Shown: in pieces, positions 40,864 to 49,216 of the stretch
Numbering within the stretch: the stretch's first letter is position 1
Layout of the letters: every line of letters starts with the position of its first letter
Assembly (NCBI GenBank): GCA_015709495.1
Contig: CP054189.1
Location: 2,294,001 to 2,358,000 of the forward strand
DNA: 64,000 nt
Direction: 5' to 3'
Source of the DNA: Chthonomonadaceae bacterium
Lineage (GTDB): Bacteria > Armatimonadota > Fimbriimonadia > Fimbriimonadales > Fimbriimonadaceae
Translations under genes and position numbers: made by a program
Notes under the pieces: model-generated
What the model was told of the DNA's origin: nothing
The model's database searches: none
Seen by the model: the letters and a program-made list of their open reading frames with translations, nothing else

Positions 40864-42525
40864 TCAGTCCGCCTGCCGCGGGCTTACGTGGAACGTGCGC
40901 TCGTGGGTGTAGACCACGGTCCCTGCGGGCGCTCCCTTTTGCTTGCGGACGTACTTGCGTAAAGCGCAATCGACGGCCACCATGCTGGAGTGCTTCTGGG
41001 GGCTGGACTTCGCTGCGATCTGGGCTGCAAAGAGAAGGGCTTCGTGGGGAATCGAGTCCGGCTTGCGCTGGGTCGGAATCACCACGTGGGCCGACACGTC
41101 GCCGCGGACGTGCAGCCACCAGTCATCGGGCTTGGCGACGCGCAACGTGAGGTAATCGTTCGCTTGGGCGTTCTCGCCGTAAAGAATCCTCACGTTCTTC
41201 GGGCCGATCAACTCGCGAATGCGATGGCCCTCGAAGGGACGGTCTTCCTGCCTCGTGGGTAATGCGGCTTCGATGATCCACCTCCTTTGCGTAGCCTCCT
41301 CTTCGACCCGGCGCAATTCAGATTCGGATGAGGCGCCTTCCACCCGAAGAAGGGCCTCTCGTAGGGCCTCTCCATCGGCTGCAAGGCGTTTGGAGTGGGA
41401 GAGCAGGTGAGGAGCGCGCTCCTTGGCCTTGCGGGCCTTCTCAAAGAGCAGGTTCGCGTTCTCGATCGCGCTAAGGTCGGAGTCCAATCGAACCCGAACA
41501 GTTTCCCCATCGAACCCGACGAGGTCGACGCTGTCCGACCCTGGAGGAATCTGGGAGGAATAGGCTAGGACAAGTTGGCCGAGGGCCTGGAATTCCGAGG
41601 CTCGCTCTCCGGCGCGGGCCTGCTCGCGGAGATCACTGAGCGCCGTCTCCCTCGCCAAGAGAACGCGGTTCAACCGAGCCTCCAAGTGCGCCTTGCGACG
41701 CTGCAACTCTCGCTCAGGGAGATCGATCCAGAGAAACCTCTCGAGGGCCTGGCAATAGCTGGTGTGCCGGACACCCTTGAGATCGAGAGCGGAGATGTCA
41801 ATGGGGTACGCCCCATGTCCAGCGACATACACCGGCGCGTATTTCCCGGTTCGAACTACTTCAGCGAGTCGTTCGAGTTCATCGAGAAGCGCGGGAGGTA
41901 GGTCTCCCTGAGAGTCGGACCCTGCTTCCAGGTTCGCGCGAGAAAGCAGGAGGCGCTTCAGAAAGGGGGAGCCTCCTTCCGAATCCGCCCACTGCTCCCA
42001 GGTCTTGGCTTCGAGGATCGAAGTCTTCGGCGGAAACGGAGGCGACACGTAGCTTGCTCCCGGAGTGATCGGCCGCTTGCTCTTGTTGGGTCCGATCCAC
42101 TTGGCCGCCGCGATAACCCTATTCTCACTGCTCAGCAGCATGGCGTTGGCGTGCTTCCCCATCAACTCGGCGACGAGAGTGTGTCTGCCGGCCGAAGATT
42201 CAAACTCGAATTCGGCGATTCGGTCGAAGCCCCGCTGCCAGGCGCGGGTCAGCCGCCCCCCCACGATCCGGGCCTTGAGGGCCTCCCCCAGTTGAGGGAG
42301 CGGAATCAGCCCCTTGGGTTTGCCGGTCCCGATCCATATCCGAGCGAACTCAGGATCGCACGAGACATGCAGCCACTGGGCCTGGCCCGCTCCATAGACT
42401 TCGAGCGCGAAGCTAAGAGGATCGGGCTGCACCACCTTTTGAACCCGACCTCCGACGAGCGCCTGGGCCTCGGCAAGCGCGGCGGCAAGGCATAGGCTGT
42501 CAAACGGGATCCGTGACGGGCTCAT
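40864..42525 (-). CDS. rqcH: NFACT-family Rqc2 homologue (RqcH), ribosome quality control
   Basis: Encodes 553 residues. NFACT-N begins IPFDSLCLAAALAEAQALVG and VQKVVQPDPLSFAL; a helix-hairpin-helix and coiled coil occupy the middle; the NFACT-R domain at the end has DDWWLHVRGDVSAHVVI and ALRKYVRKQKGAPAGTVVYT. RqcH binds split 50S subunits with stalled nascent chains and adds alanine tails that mark them for degradation. ATG 42525 chosen because the longer frame runs over the divergent gene at 42578. Older annotation of this family is fibronectin/fibrinogen-binding protein. Confidence 0.88.
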   Translation of the reverse strand: MSPSRIPFDSLCLAAALAEAQALVGGRVQKVVQPDPLSFALEVYGAGQAQWLHVSCDPEFARIWIGTGKPKGLIPLPQLGEALKARIVGGRLTRAWQRGFDRIAEFEFESSAGRHTLVAELMGKHANAMLLSSENRVIAAAKWIGPNKSKRPITPGASYVSPPFPPKTSILEAKTWEQWADSEGGSPFLKRLLLSRANLEAGSDSQGDLPPALLDELERLAEVVRTGKYAPVYVAGHGAYPIDISALDLKGVRHTSYCQALERFLWIDLPERELQRRKAHLEARLNRVLLARETALSDLREQARAGERASEFQALGQLVLAYSSQIPPGSDSVDLVGFDGETVRVRLDSDLSAIENANLLFEKARKAKERAPHLLSHSKRLAADGEALREALLRVEGASSESELRRVEEEATQRRWIIEAALPTRQEDRPFEGHRIRELIGPKNVRILYGENAQANDYLTLRVAKPDDWWLHVRGDVSAHVVIPTQRKPDSIPHEALLFAAQIAAKSSPQKHSSMVAVDCALRKYVRKQKGAPAGTVVYTHERTFHVSPRQAD

Positions 42526-42561
42526 CGTGCCTCGAACGTACCCAACGGTGCGGCATTCCCG

Positions 42562-42567
42562 TACACT
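42562..42567 (+). promoter_or_regulatory. Leaderless-type -10 box (TACACT)
   Basis: Ten bases before the ATG at 42578, in the divergent gap with rqcH. Confidence 0.4.
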
Positions 42568-42577
42568 GTGAGCGCAG

Positions 42578-43552
42578 ATGCCGATCTTGACCCTGTTTTT
42601 CGACGTGGAAGACCCGCTCGCGCCAGACTCCGACGATGCCGCGTTGCGGGTCTGCCAGTTGCTCGCCGCCGAGGGGCTGACGGCAACGATGTGCGTGACC
42701 GGCGAGAAGGCGCGGAAGCTACGCGAGCGGGCTCGGCAGGACGTGATCGAGGCGCTGAAGTCGCATTCGCTCGGCCTGCACACGAACACTCATTCCGTCC
42801 ATCCCACAACGATGGAGGCGGTTGAGGACTTGAGTTGGGAACAAGGCGTCGAAGCGATTCGGAAGTCGGAGGAGCCGGGATTGACGAGCTTCGGGGAAGT
42901 CTTCGGCCGCATGCCCTGCTGTTGGGCCGGAGCGGGGAACACCTGGGCTCCCCACGTGCTTGGATGGCTGGTCACGACTCCGATCAAGGCGTGGGCGTAT
43001 TCGCTTCTTACCCCGCCCGGGGGGGAGCCCCACCGCGTCAATGGGCTCTGTGGATTCCCGCAACATGGGGCGATCAGCGAAGACGACTACGCCTCGCCGG
43101 AATCTCGCGCGACGGCGCTTGATCGAATCCGCGCCTTGTGCTCAAGCAAGCTGGAATGGGTCGGCGTGTTCCTCGGGCACCCGACGAGGTTTGTCCATCG
43201 CGCGTTCTGGGACGCCGCTTATTACGGCGGACTCAACCCAACCGGGGAAATCCCTCTTCCCGAGGAGAGGCCCCTACGCGAACGAGAGGAGCTCTTCGAG
43301 GGCCTCGAGGAGTTATTACCAAGAATCGCCGAGTTGGGACCGGTCCTTCCCTTGGATGAGGTGCTGGCCCTACCTTGGGACTGGGTCCCGATGGGAGCTG
43401 GGGCAATGCGACATACGCGCGAGGCGGCAACGAAGAGAATCGCTCAAGCCGCCAAGTGGCCCGTCCACCGTCCCCATCTCCGTGTCGAATCGCTGTTGGC
43501 TCCGCTCGAAGCCGCGCTGGAGGGTCTTGAGATCGGGAGGTTAAGGCGATAG
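42578..43552 (+). CDS. NodB-like polysaccharide deacetylase-family protein
   Basis: Encodes 324 residues. The start ILTLFFDVEDPLAPDSDDAA resembles CE4-like proteins (D-V-E-D), then TATMCVTGEKARKLRE and HSLGLHTNTHSVHPTTM, where the H-x3-H-like pattern (HTNTHS) would hold the metal. C-terminal half is irregular and includes FLGHPTRFVHRAFWDAAYYG. No signal peptide. Distant relation to the protein at 22376-23128; both may be cytosolic members of a NodB-like clade. The next gene starts within its stop codon. Confidence 0.7.
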   Translation: MPILTLFFDVEDPLAPDSDDAALRVCQLLAAEGLTATMCVTGEKARKLRERARQDVIEALKSHSLGLHTNTHSVHPTTMEAVEDLSWEQGVEAIRKSEEPGLTSFGEVFGRMPCCWAGAGNTWAPHVLGWLVTTPIKAWAYSLLTPPGGEPHRVNGLCGFPQHGAISEDDYASPESRATALDRIRALCSSKLEWVGVFLGHPTRFVHRAFWDAAYYGGLNPTGEIPLPEERPLREREELFEGLEELLPRIAELGPVLPLDEVLALPWDWVPMGAGAMRHTREAATKRIAQAAKWPVHRPHLRVESLLAPLEAALEGLEIGRLRR

Positions 43553-43917
43553 TGGACCCCGAAGTGGCCCGCGCGATCCGGCTGTATCAGCTCACTTGTG
43601 GGCTGGTAATCGCCCTCCAGGCGCTGGTCGCGCTCGGAGGTTATCGGTTGCGAGCGTCGGCGGCGGAACTGGCCGACCTAGACCCGCGATACGGTATCGG
43701 GTTCTGGGAAGGCATGGGGACAACGCTCATCGGAATCGGCCTCTTGTTCGCCCTCTCGCAGGCAGCGCTTCTCTTGCTGCCCCGTCGGCCCTGGGCCTAC
43801 GGCATTCACCTCGCCAACGCGATCGGTGCAGCGTTCCTCTGCATCCCAACTCTTGTAGCGGTCCCAACGGTCGTTCTTTGGATGAAGCCTCGAATCAAGG
43901 AGTACTTCGGGGCCTAA
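43552..43917 (+). CDS. Hypothetical small membrane protein
   Basis: Encodes 121 residues from GTG 43552, which overlaps the TAG of the deacetylase-like gene. Three hydrophobic segments (about 10-30, 53-75 with ALSQAALLLLPRRPW, and 80-110) suggest three membrane helices. No family recognised. Overlaps the convergent DUF4350 gene by four bases at its 3' end. Confidence 0.65.
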   Translation: MDPEVARAIRLYQLTCGLVIALQALVALGGYRLRASAAELADLDPRYGIGFWEGMGTTLIGIGLLFALSQAALLLLPRRPWAYGIHLANAIGAAFLCIPTLVAVPTVVLWMKPRIKEYFGA

Positions 43918-45074
43918 CGCCTCCGGCGTCGAGCTCGGTCGGCCGCTTTGTGGCCAAGGAACGCCTCTGTTTCGCTGAGCAGCCGGTTCGCGACGTGGCG
44001 CGCGATACTAGGCGGCGCTTTCGCCGTCGCTGCGTTCTCGGCGATCTGAAAGGCCTCGGCGAGCGATTCCGATATGCTGTCGTTCCGAAGATGGGGCGGG
44101 GCGTCGATGGAGATGTTGAGCCGTTTGCGAACCAGGTGATCCGCGTTCTTCAAGACCTCCCTCAGGGCAACGTCAGTCGCGGCAGAGCGCTTGTAAAGCG
44201 TGGCGACGGCGTCCACTAACTCCCTGCGGCCCCCTTCACGCACGAGCGGGGGCTCAGGCAAGCCGAACGGTTTTCCGAGAGTATAGATAATCACCGCAAA
44301 CAGGATCACCAACTGCCACCACGCATATCTCGCCCAGTCTCCGAACAAGGAGAGCACCCCAGGCGCCCCTTCCGACCCGAGCGCGCTGTCGAGGAACACC
44401 ACATCGCGGGCGCCCCCACCGGCCGTTTCGATCACGTGAAGCCAGAAACTGGCGTTGTCCGCCAAGTCCAGGAAACGATTGGTCGACGAGAGCCCGTCCG
44501 CGACCCTAAAGATCCGACCTTCGTAAAGCGGTTCGAGGGTGACGAACGCATTGTCGCTAAGGAGCATGAGGGGCGCGGCAGCCGGTCCGTAGCCCATGTC
44601 GTACTGCCATTCCGCAGGTGAAGTGCCGTAATGAACGGTCCAGGTGAACTCCGAGGCGTCGGACGCGTAGGCGATTCGCCCTGTTGCGCCCGAGGACGCG
44701 CTTCGGCTCATGCGGTCGAAGGTCTGGCGCAAGTGGACGATCACGACGTTGCCCCCCGCTTCGAGGTGGCTCACGACCGACGGATGATCCTCGGCGTAGG
44801 CCAGTAGGGGAAGATCGGAGCTCCACACCTCCGCAGTCAATTCAAAGACGATAAGCGTCTGTTCGGGCTTCAGTGCCGTGGGGCTCGTTTGCGCCGAGGT
44901 CACGCGATAGCCGGACGCTCGAAGGAGTTCGTTGAGCGCCCGGGTCCCGCTGGGTCCGTACGACAGCGAATCCGGATGGCTCCGGTCTTCCGACTTCCCG
45001 AGGGAGAGCACAAAGCCCGCGACAACCAACAAGCCGAGCAGCGCCCAGATCGTACGGGGGACCGAACGCATCAC
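43914..45074 (-). CDS. DUF4350-domain membrane protein
   Basis: Encodes 386 residues: membrane helix (TIWALLGLLVVAGFVLSL), an extracytoplasmic Rossmann-like DUF4350 region with SYGPSGTRALNELLRASGYR and GGNVVIVHL, a second helix (WWQLVILFAVIIYTLG, about 265-280) and a cytosolic tail with FGLPEPPLVREGGRRELVDA. This is the common partner in DUF4129-MoxR-DUF58 operons of unknown envelope or transport function. ATG overlaps the DUF4129 stop. MoxR and DUF58 genes are not in the immediate vicinity. Confidence 0.8.
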   Translation of the reverse strand: MMRSVPRTIWALLGLLVVAGFVLSLGKSEDRSHPDSLSYGPSGTRALNELLRASGYRVTSAQTSPTALKPEQTLIVFELTAEVWSSDLPLLAYAEDHPSVVSHLEAGGNVVIVHLRQTFDRMSRSASSGATGRIAYASDASEFTWTVHYGTSPAEWQYDMGYGPAAAPLMLLSDNAFVTLEPLYEGRIFRVADGLSSTNRFLDLADNASFWLHVIETAGGGARDVVFLDSALGSEGAPGVLSLFGDWARYAWWQLVILFAVIIYTLGKPFGLPEPPLVREGGRRELVDAVATLYKRSAATDVALREVLKNADHLVRKRLNISIDAPPHLRNDSISESLAEAFQIAENAATAKAPPSIARHVANRLLSETEAFLGHKAADRARRRRR

Positions 45075-46042
45075 GCCGCCACCTCCTCAAGCCGGTAGGT
45101 AAGCCGCTGATACTCCGCGCGAAACCACGCTGAGTCGGCCTCGGAGCATGGCGCGTGGCCATACCAGAAGTTGTCGAACAAGCGGGTCGCGCGCCGAAAC
45201 TCGATGTCCCGAGGCAACTGGGGACTGGCCTCGATCCTCCTCAAGTGCTCCCAGTTGGTCTGGCCGCGATAGAACCTCGCGATGCCGCTCTGGTCGAACC
45301 GCAAGAGACACGCGATGTAGAGGCACCGGATGGCTTCCCGATGCCGGCTTTCGCTCATTAACTTATCCGCGAGTTCGAGCCATTCATCCAGCGTTCGTTC
45401 CGGCTCGTCTTCGTCCAGAAGCGCCGACGCGCGACGCCTAAGCTTTTGCTTCCAGGCGAAGTACCGGATCGCGAAGTAAGCGAAGGTGACCAAGACGATG
45501 CCGATGATCACCCAGGCGATCACTCGCACCACGTCCCCGATCCCGGACACAGAAGCCGGAGGGTTGAACTCTCTTGGCTCACGGCGTCCAGAGAACAGCC
45601 TTCGCAATAGCTCCCCGAGTTGGTCCATCGCGCTGGCGAACCAGGAGGACGATTGCGTCCCACGGTCTTTATAGAACGGGTTCTTCTTGATTTGGGCGGC
45701 CTTTTCGCGAGTCTGCTCGCTATTCGAAGGCGTGGGGACCGCTTCCGTTTCAAGGGCGGCGCGGACTCGAACGGCCTCGATCGCGTCTTCGAGGTACTCA
45801 GGGTTAGGGTCGTACTGATCGTAGTCAATCGTTTCCCGGAGGAGCGCATCGATGCCGGGGTCGGCCCTCATCTTGGAGAGCACGGCCCTCTTCGCATCGT
45901 CCGAGGCCGCGCTTTCGATTTGTTCGAGCGCGTTCCCATAGTCGAACCCCCAAACCGAGGAAGCGAGAAGGAGGAGGCTACACCTCAAAACGGTTGTGAC
46001 GATCTGCCCGCAAAACCTCTTGCTTGAGCAACTGGATGTCAT
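45071..46042 (-). CDS. DUF4129-domain membrane protein
   Basis: Encodes up to 323 residues: signal sequence (LLLLASSVWG), a helical extracytoplasmic part, one central membrane helix (VIAWVIIGIVLVTFAYFAIR, about 172-192) and the cytosolic DUF4129 helical domain ending with ARFYRGQTNWEHLRR and LFDNFWYGHAP. The ATG at 46042 overlaps the upstream gene by 65 bases; a TTG at 45988 gives a more usual ten-base overlap and a better signal peptide start. Middle gene of a three-gene operon with DUF4350. Confidence 0.78.
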   Translation of the reverse strand: MTSSCSSKRFCGQIVTTVLRCSLLLLASSVWGFDYGNALEQIESAASDDAKRAVLSKMRADPGIDALLRETIDYDQYDPNPEYLEDAIEAVRVRAALETEAVPTPSNSEQTREKAAQIKKNPFYKDRGTQSSSWFASAMDQLGELLRRLFSGRREPREFNPPASVSGIGDVVRVIAWVIIGIVLVTFAYFAIRYFAWKQKLRRRASALLDEDEPERTLDEWLELADKLMSESRHREAIRCLYIACLLRFDQSGIARFYRGQTNWEHLRRIEASPQLPRDIEFRRATRLFDNFWYGHAPCSEADSAWFRAEYQRLTYRLEEVAA

Positions 46043-47024
46043 ACCCCTCCAATCGAATACGGCGGTCGAAATAGACGAGAGTGCAGAAGATGGACCAAGC
46101 GGGCATCACCGCCCAGATCGCGAGGAACCAAGGCGAAAGTCGGATACCCTCGGCGACCAGAGGGCCGACGTGCCCAAACGCCGAGAGCGATTCGATCGTC
46201 AAGAGGCTGTTCACGATGCCGAAACTCGCCAGAATCCCCAGAATCGCAAGGAGCGCGATGAGAGACACCATTACCGCGCCGCCGAAGAGGACGCCGACTC
46301 CCGATGAAGCGTGGCCCTGCTCCTTGAGTAATTCCCTCGCGCGGCGGAGGGCGGTGAACGGGCTCCGAACGTCTTCGATTACCATTACCGACGGCGCGAG
46401 GCCATAGTAGATCGTGACGACAGGAAGCATGACTGCGCCGATCAAATAGCCGACGATTCCAAACAGAGCGAGAAGGCCGGACCAGAGAGCGTCGTCCCTA
46501 ACCACTTCGCCCAAGACCGCCGCGAGCATCATCGAAATCGTGGCCACTACGATCCCAGCCCACCCGTAGACCAACTGGAGCAGCGTGAGCCAAAAGAGCC
46601 GCCACTGAATTCGCCGGGCGGCATCGACCGCCGCCTTCGGTTCGGGGACGCGGCCCAGCAAGTAATCCGCCGTAAGCTTGACGGACACTGCGTTCGAATA
46701 CGCCAGGCCGAAGACCATGAGCGGGCCGCCCACCGCAAAGGCCATTGCAAGCAGTAAGATGGCCTCGCCCACCTGGGCGCGAGTGTCTCCGGGCGCATCG
46801 GTGACGCCGAACGCCGGCATCACGTAGAACAACACGAAAGCCACGCTTGCGAGAATTAGGAGACTCGGGAAGACGGTGGTCCGCAGAATGAGCCTGCCGA
46901 CGCCCTGATAGGCTTGCAGCGCAGCATCGAGCGCCGTCCCTTGAGGAATCATTCGCAACCGAGCCGTCCGGGCCGAACGGCCCGACCTATTGGCCAAGAA
47001 ACGTCTCAGGGGTTCGGACGTCAT
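45978..47024 (-). CDS. Polytopic membrane protein of the DUF4129/DUF4350 operon
   Basis: Encodes 348 residues with six or seven membrane helices (for example LILASVAFVLFYVMPAFGV, AILLLAMAFAVGGPLMVFGL, LLALFGIVGYLIGAVMLPVV). The region DVRSPFTALRRARELLKEQG is a cytosolic amphipathic loop seen in DUF4013/YciC-type membrane proteins that accompany DUF4129. Leaderless-type TACACT lies eight bases before ATG 47024. First gene of the operon; function unknown. Confidence 0.72.
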   Translation of the reverse strand: MTSEPLRRFLANRSGRSARTARLRMIPQGTALDAALQAYQGVGRLILRTTVFPSLLILASVAFVLFYVMPAFGVTDAPGDTRAQVGEAILLLAMAFAVGGPLMVFGLAYSNAVSVKLTADYLLGRVPEPKAAVDAARRIQWRLFWLTLLQLVYGWAGIVVATISMMLAAVLGEVVRDDALWSGLLALFGIVGYLIGAVMLPVVTIYYGLAPSVMVIEDVRSPFTALRRARELLKEQGHASSGVGVLFGGAVMVSLIALLAILGILASFGIVNSLLTIESLSAFGHVGPLVAEGIRLSPWFLAIWAVMPAWSIFCTLVYFDRRIRLEGYDIQLLKQEVLRADRHNRFEV

Positions 47025-47032
47025 CAGACAAG

Positions 47033-47038
47033 AGTGTA
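47033..47038 (-). promoter_or_regulatory. Leaderless-type -10 box (TACACT)
   Basis: Eight bases before ATG 47024 on the minus strand. Confidence 0.45.
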
Positions 47039-47131
47039 TCCGAGGTACAACCTCGGAACTCACAAGGAATGGATGGGAATCGCGAAAGTGCCTGGCGCAA
47101 GGGCCCAAACGCGAACACGCAAGGAGAACGA

Positions 47132-47848
47132 ATGACCGCTTTAGTAGGACTGTTGGCGCTAATCCCCGCATGGACGGACGCCGATCCGACGTTGGACGAC
47201 GTCTTGCAGAGAGGCTTCAAAGACGCCAAGTTCTCGATCGTCGTGGTGCAGGCCGATCAGCGCGAGCTTGCCAAGATCAACAAAGACTTCGGCGCGTCGT
47301 ACCGGTTCAAGACGAGCGAAGCCACCATCAAAGAGCCGTTCAAGCTGAGGCTCTCGGGCAAGGTGGACGACACGGAGATTCTCTTCATCGTCAACGGAAC
47401 TACGCAGTGGATTCGAGTGCCCCGCGCGAACATCAGCCAAAAAAACGAACTTGCCAAGTCACCCGGCAAACGTCAAACGATGATGGACTTCGGCGTTCTT
47501 ACGCCGTCTCTGTTCGACGAACTGTTTTCCGCTAAGTTCGTCCGCGTGGACCGAGCGACCGGCGACTACGTGTTCGACCTGACCTTCCAAAAGCCAAGGT
47601 ATGTCGATACGACGCGTTTTCGCCTGTGGATCGATCCGAAGCTCCGATATACCAAGCGGCGCGAATGGTACAACCGCGTGGGCGAGTTGATGGCGACCTT
47701 CCTTTATGAGCGCCCTGTCACGCAAGGCGGCGCCACGCTGCCCACGAAGGTAACGGTACGGAACGTCGATGGCAAGTTGGCGGGCGTAACCGAGTACCGT
47801 TCGGTGGCGATCAATCGCGGACTTTCCGATTCGTTGTTCTCGCCCTAA
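47132..47848 (+). CDS. LolA-like exported protein
   Basis: Encodes 238 residues: a short signal sequence (MTALVGLLALIPAWTDA), then an antiparallel half-barrel pattern like LolA/LolB or outer-membrane lipoprotein-sorting proteins (FKLRLSGKVDDTEILFIVNG, FRLWIDPKLRYTKRREWYNR). AAGGAG is six bases before ATG 47132. Such proteins carry lipoproteins or lipids across the periplasm; here the exact role is unknown. Overlaps the convergent PhyH gene by four bases. Confidence 0.65.
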   Translation: MTALVGLLALIPAWTDADPTLDDVLQRGFKDAKFSIVVVQADQRELAKINKDFGASYRFKTSEATIKEPFKLRLSGKVDDTEILFIVNGTTQWIRVPRANISQKNELAKSPGKRQTMMDFGVLTPSLFDELFSAKFVRVDRATGDYVFDLTFQKPRYVDTTRFRLWIDPKLRYTKRREWYNRVGELMATFLYERPVTQGGATLPTKVTVRNVDGKLAGVTEYRSVAINRGLSDSLFSP

Positions 47849-48684
47849 GGCGCGGCTCCCCGAGCGAACACGATGGGGTTCAACCGGCTGGCTGCGAGCT
47901 CGCCTGGCTGCTGGCCTGGGTGCCACCGTTCGAGGTCCCGCTGCCGGTCGGCGTGGTCGGGCTCCAAGAGCCGGGCGCCGTCCTCAAAGTAAATGATCGT
48001 CATCGCTTCGCGCGTGATCGAGCTTCGATTTCCGCCTGCCGCATGAAGAACCCACCCTGAGTGAAACGTCGCGTCCCCCGCTTGGAGGATCGGCGGCTCT
48101 GAGACCTCGTAGCCGTTCGCGGCGATGAACTCCTCAAAGAACGTTTCCGATTCGTCCGAAATCGAAATCGGCCGAATCGAACCCAATTGGTGGGAGCCAG
48201 AAGCGAAGCGCATCGTTCCCATCTCCTGCCCCGCGGGGACCAGAGGCATCCACATCGTGATCGTGCGGTCCGTGTCGAGCGGCCAGTAGTATTGGTCTTG
48301 ATGCCAAGGGGTCGGTCCGCCGCCCGGCTCCTTGAAGAGGGCCTGGTCATGATAGAGCCGAACCGAATCGACGCCCATCAAGTCGGCGGCGACTTGCGCG
48401 AACCTCCTTCCCAGCGTAAACATCCTCACGGCATCATCGAACTCCCACAGGTTGGTCGTCTGCAAGAAGGCCTTGCCGTACGTATCCCGTTCGTCGAGGG
48501 GGCGCCTTTCCTGATTCTGCGAAGCCACGGCGCTAAGGATATTGGGACGCACAGCCTGAATCTCCTCCGCGGAGCACAGGGACCTGAGGCAGATGTGGCC
48601 GTTCCGTTGGTATTCGCCCCGATCCTCTGCGGTAACGTTGTAAGGAGAGTCGAACGTTGGGATCGAGGTTGTGTGTTTGGCCAT
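47845..48684 (-). CDS. Phytanoyl-CoA dioxygenase (PhyH) family protein
   Basis: Encodes 279 residues of the Fe(II)/2-oxoglutarate-dependent PhyH family. Facial triad: PWHQDQYYW (H, D) at about 147 and the distal FHSGWVLHAAGGN (His at about 215). The 2-oxoglutarate Arg is likely in NRSSITREAM. Hydroxylates a small substrate not predictable from sequence. TACAAT sits nine bases before ATG 48684 (leaderless type). Confidence 0.85.
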   Translation of the reverse strand: MAKHTTSIPTFDSPYNVTAEDRGEYQRNGHICLRSLCSAEEIQAVRPNILSAVASQNQERRPLDERDTYGKAFLQTTNLWEFDDAVRMFTLGRRFAQVAADLMGVDSVRLYHDQALFKEPGGGPTPWHQDQYYWPLDTDRTITMWMPLVPAGQEMGTMRFASGSHQLGSIRPISISDESETFFEEFIAANGYEVSEPPILQAGDATFHSGWVLHAAGGNRSSITREAMTIIYFEDGARLLEPDHADRQRDLERWHPGQQPGELAASRLNPIVFARGAAP

Positions 48685-48693
48685 GGCGCGTTC

Positions 48694-48699
48694 ATTGTA
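48694..48699 (-). promoter_or_regulatory. Leaderless-type -10 box (TACAAT)
   Basis: Nine bases before ATG 48684 on the minus strand. Confidence 0.5.
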
Positions 48700-48792
48700 T
48701 CCATACCTGTCCAGTATTTCGAGAGGCAGGGAGAGTTTGGAGTTGAGTTGAGCGATCTAAGAACCGTGTTTCAGAGCCGATCTCTTCGCTCG

Positions 48793-49182
48793 ATGACGGG
48801 CCTATTGCTCGGCGCGGTGGCGGGGGCGTTGATGGGAGCGATTTACGGCTCGAATCATGTGCCGGCGGACGTGTACGGGGCGGCGGCGGAGTCCAACTGG
48901 CTTCTCGACAACATTATGTTGGGGATGTCGGCGTTCGGGTTGGTGAGCATGGTCCTCGCGCTCTTGCCTCGACCTCTCTATGCGCTCGCGGGCCTGCTCT
49001 TCGGGAGCGCGATCGGCCTCGCCCGGACGGAGCTATGGGCTCGCCTTGAAGTTGGGCTGATGGGGGAGCATTTCCCCGGCGAAGGCAGGCTCGTCATCTT
49101 GGCTCTCAGCCTTGGGTTCGCGGCTGCGTTTGCCCTCGTCGGGCCCGCGATCCTTCGATCGATGTCGCGCCCAACGAACTGA
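48793..49182 (+). CDS. Hypothetical small membrane protein
   Basis: Encodes 129 residues with four probable helices (LLLGAVAGALMGAIYG, NIMLGMSAFGLVSMVLALL, LYALAGLLFGSAIGLA, LVILALSLGFAAAFALVG), rich in Gly and Ala. No family recognised. The start at 48793 removes an N-terminal extension that overlaps the divergent promoter. Ends 35 bases before the GAF kinase gene. Confidence 0.6.
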   Translation: MTGLLLGAVAGALMGAIYGSNHVPADVYGAAAESNWLLDNIMLGMSAFGLVSMVLALLPRPLYALAGLLFGSAIGLARTELWARLEVGLMGEHFPGEGRLVILALSLGFAAAFALVGPAILRSMSRPTN

Positions 49183-49201
49183 GGCCGTGCGCGGCGTATT
49201 G

Positions 49202-49207
49202 TAGAAT
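49202..49207 (+). promoter_or_regulatory. Leaderless-type -10 box (TAGAAT)
   Basis: Nine bases before the GTG start of the GAF kinase at 49217. Confidence 0.4.
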
Positions 49208-49216
49208 CAGGCTTCT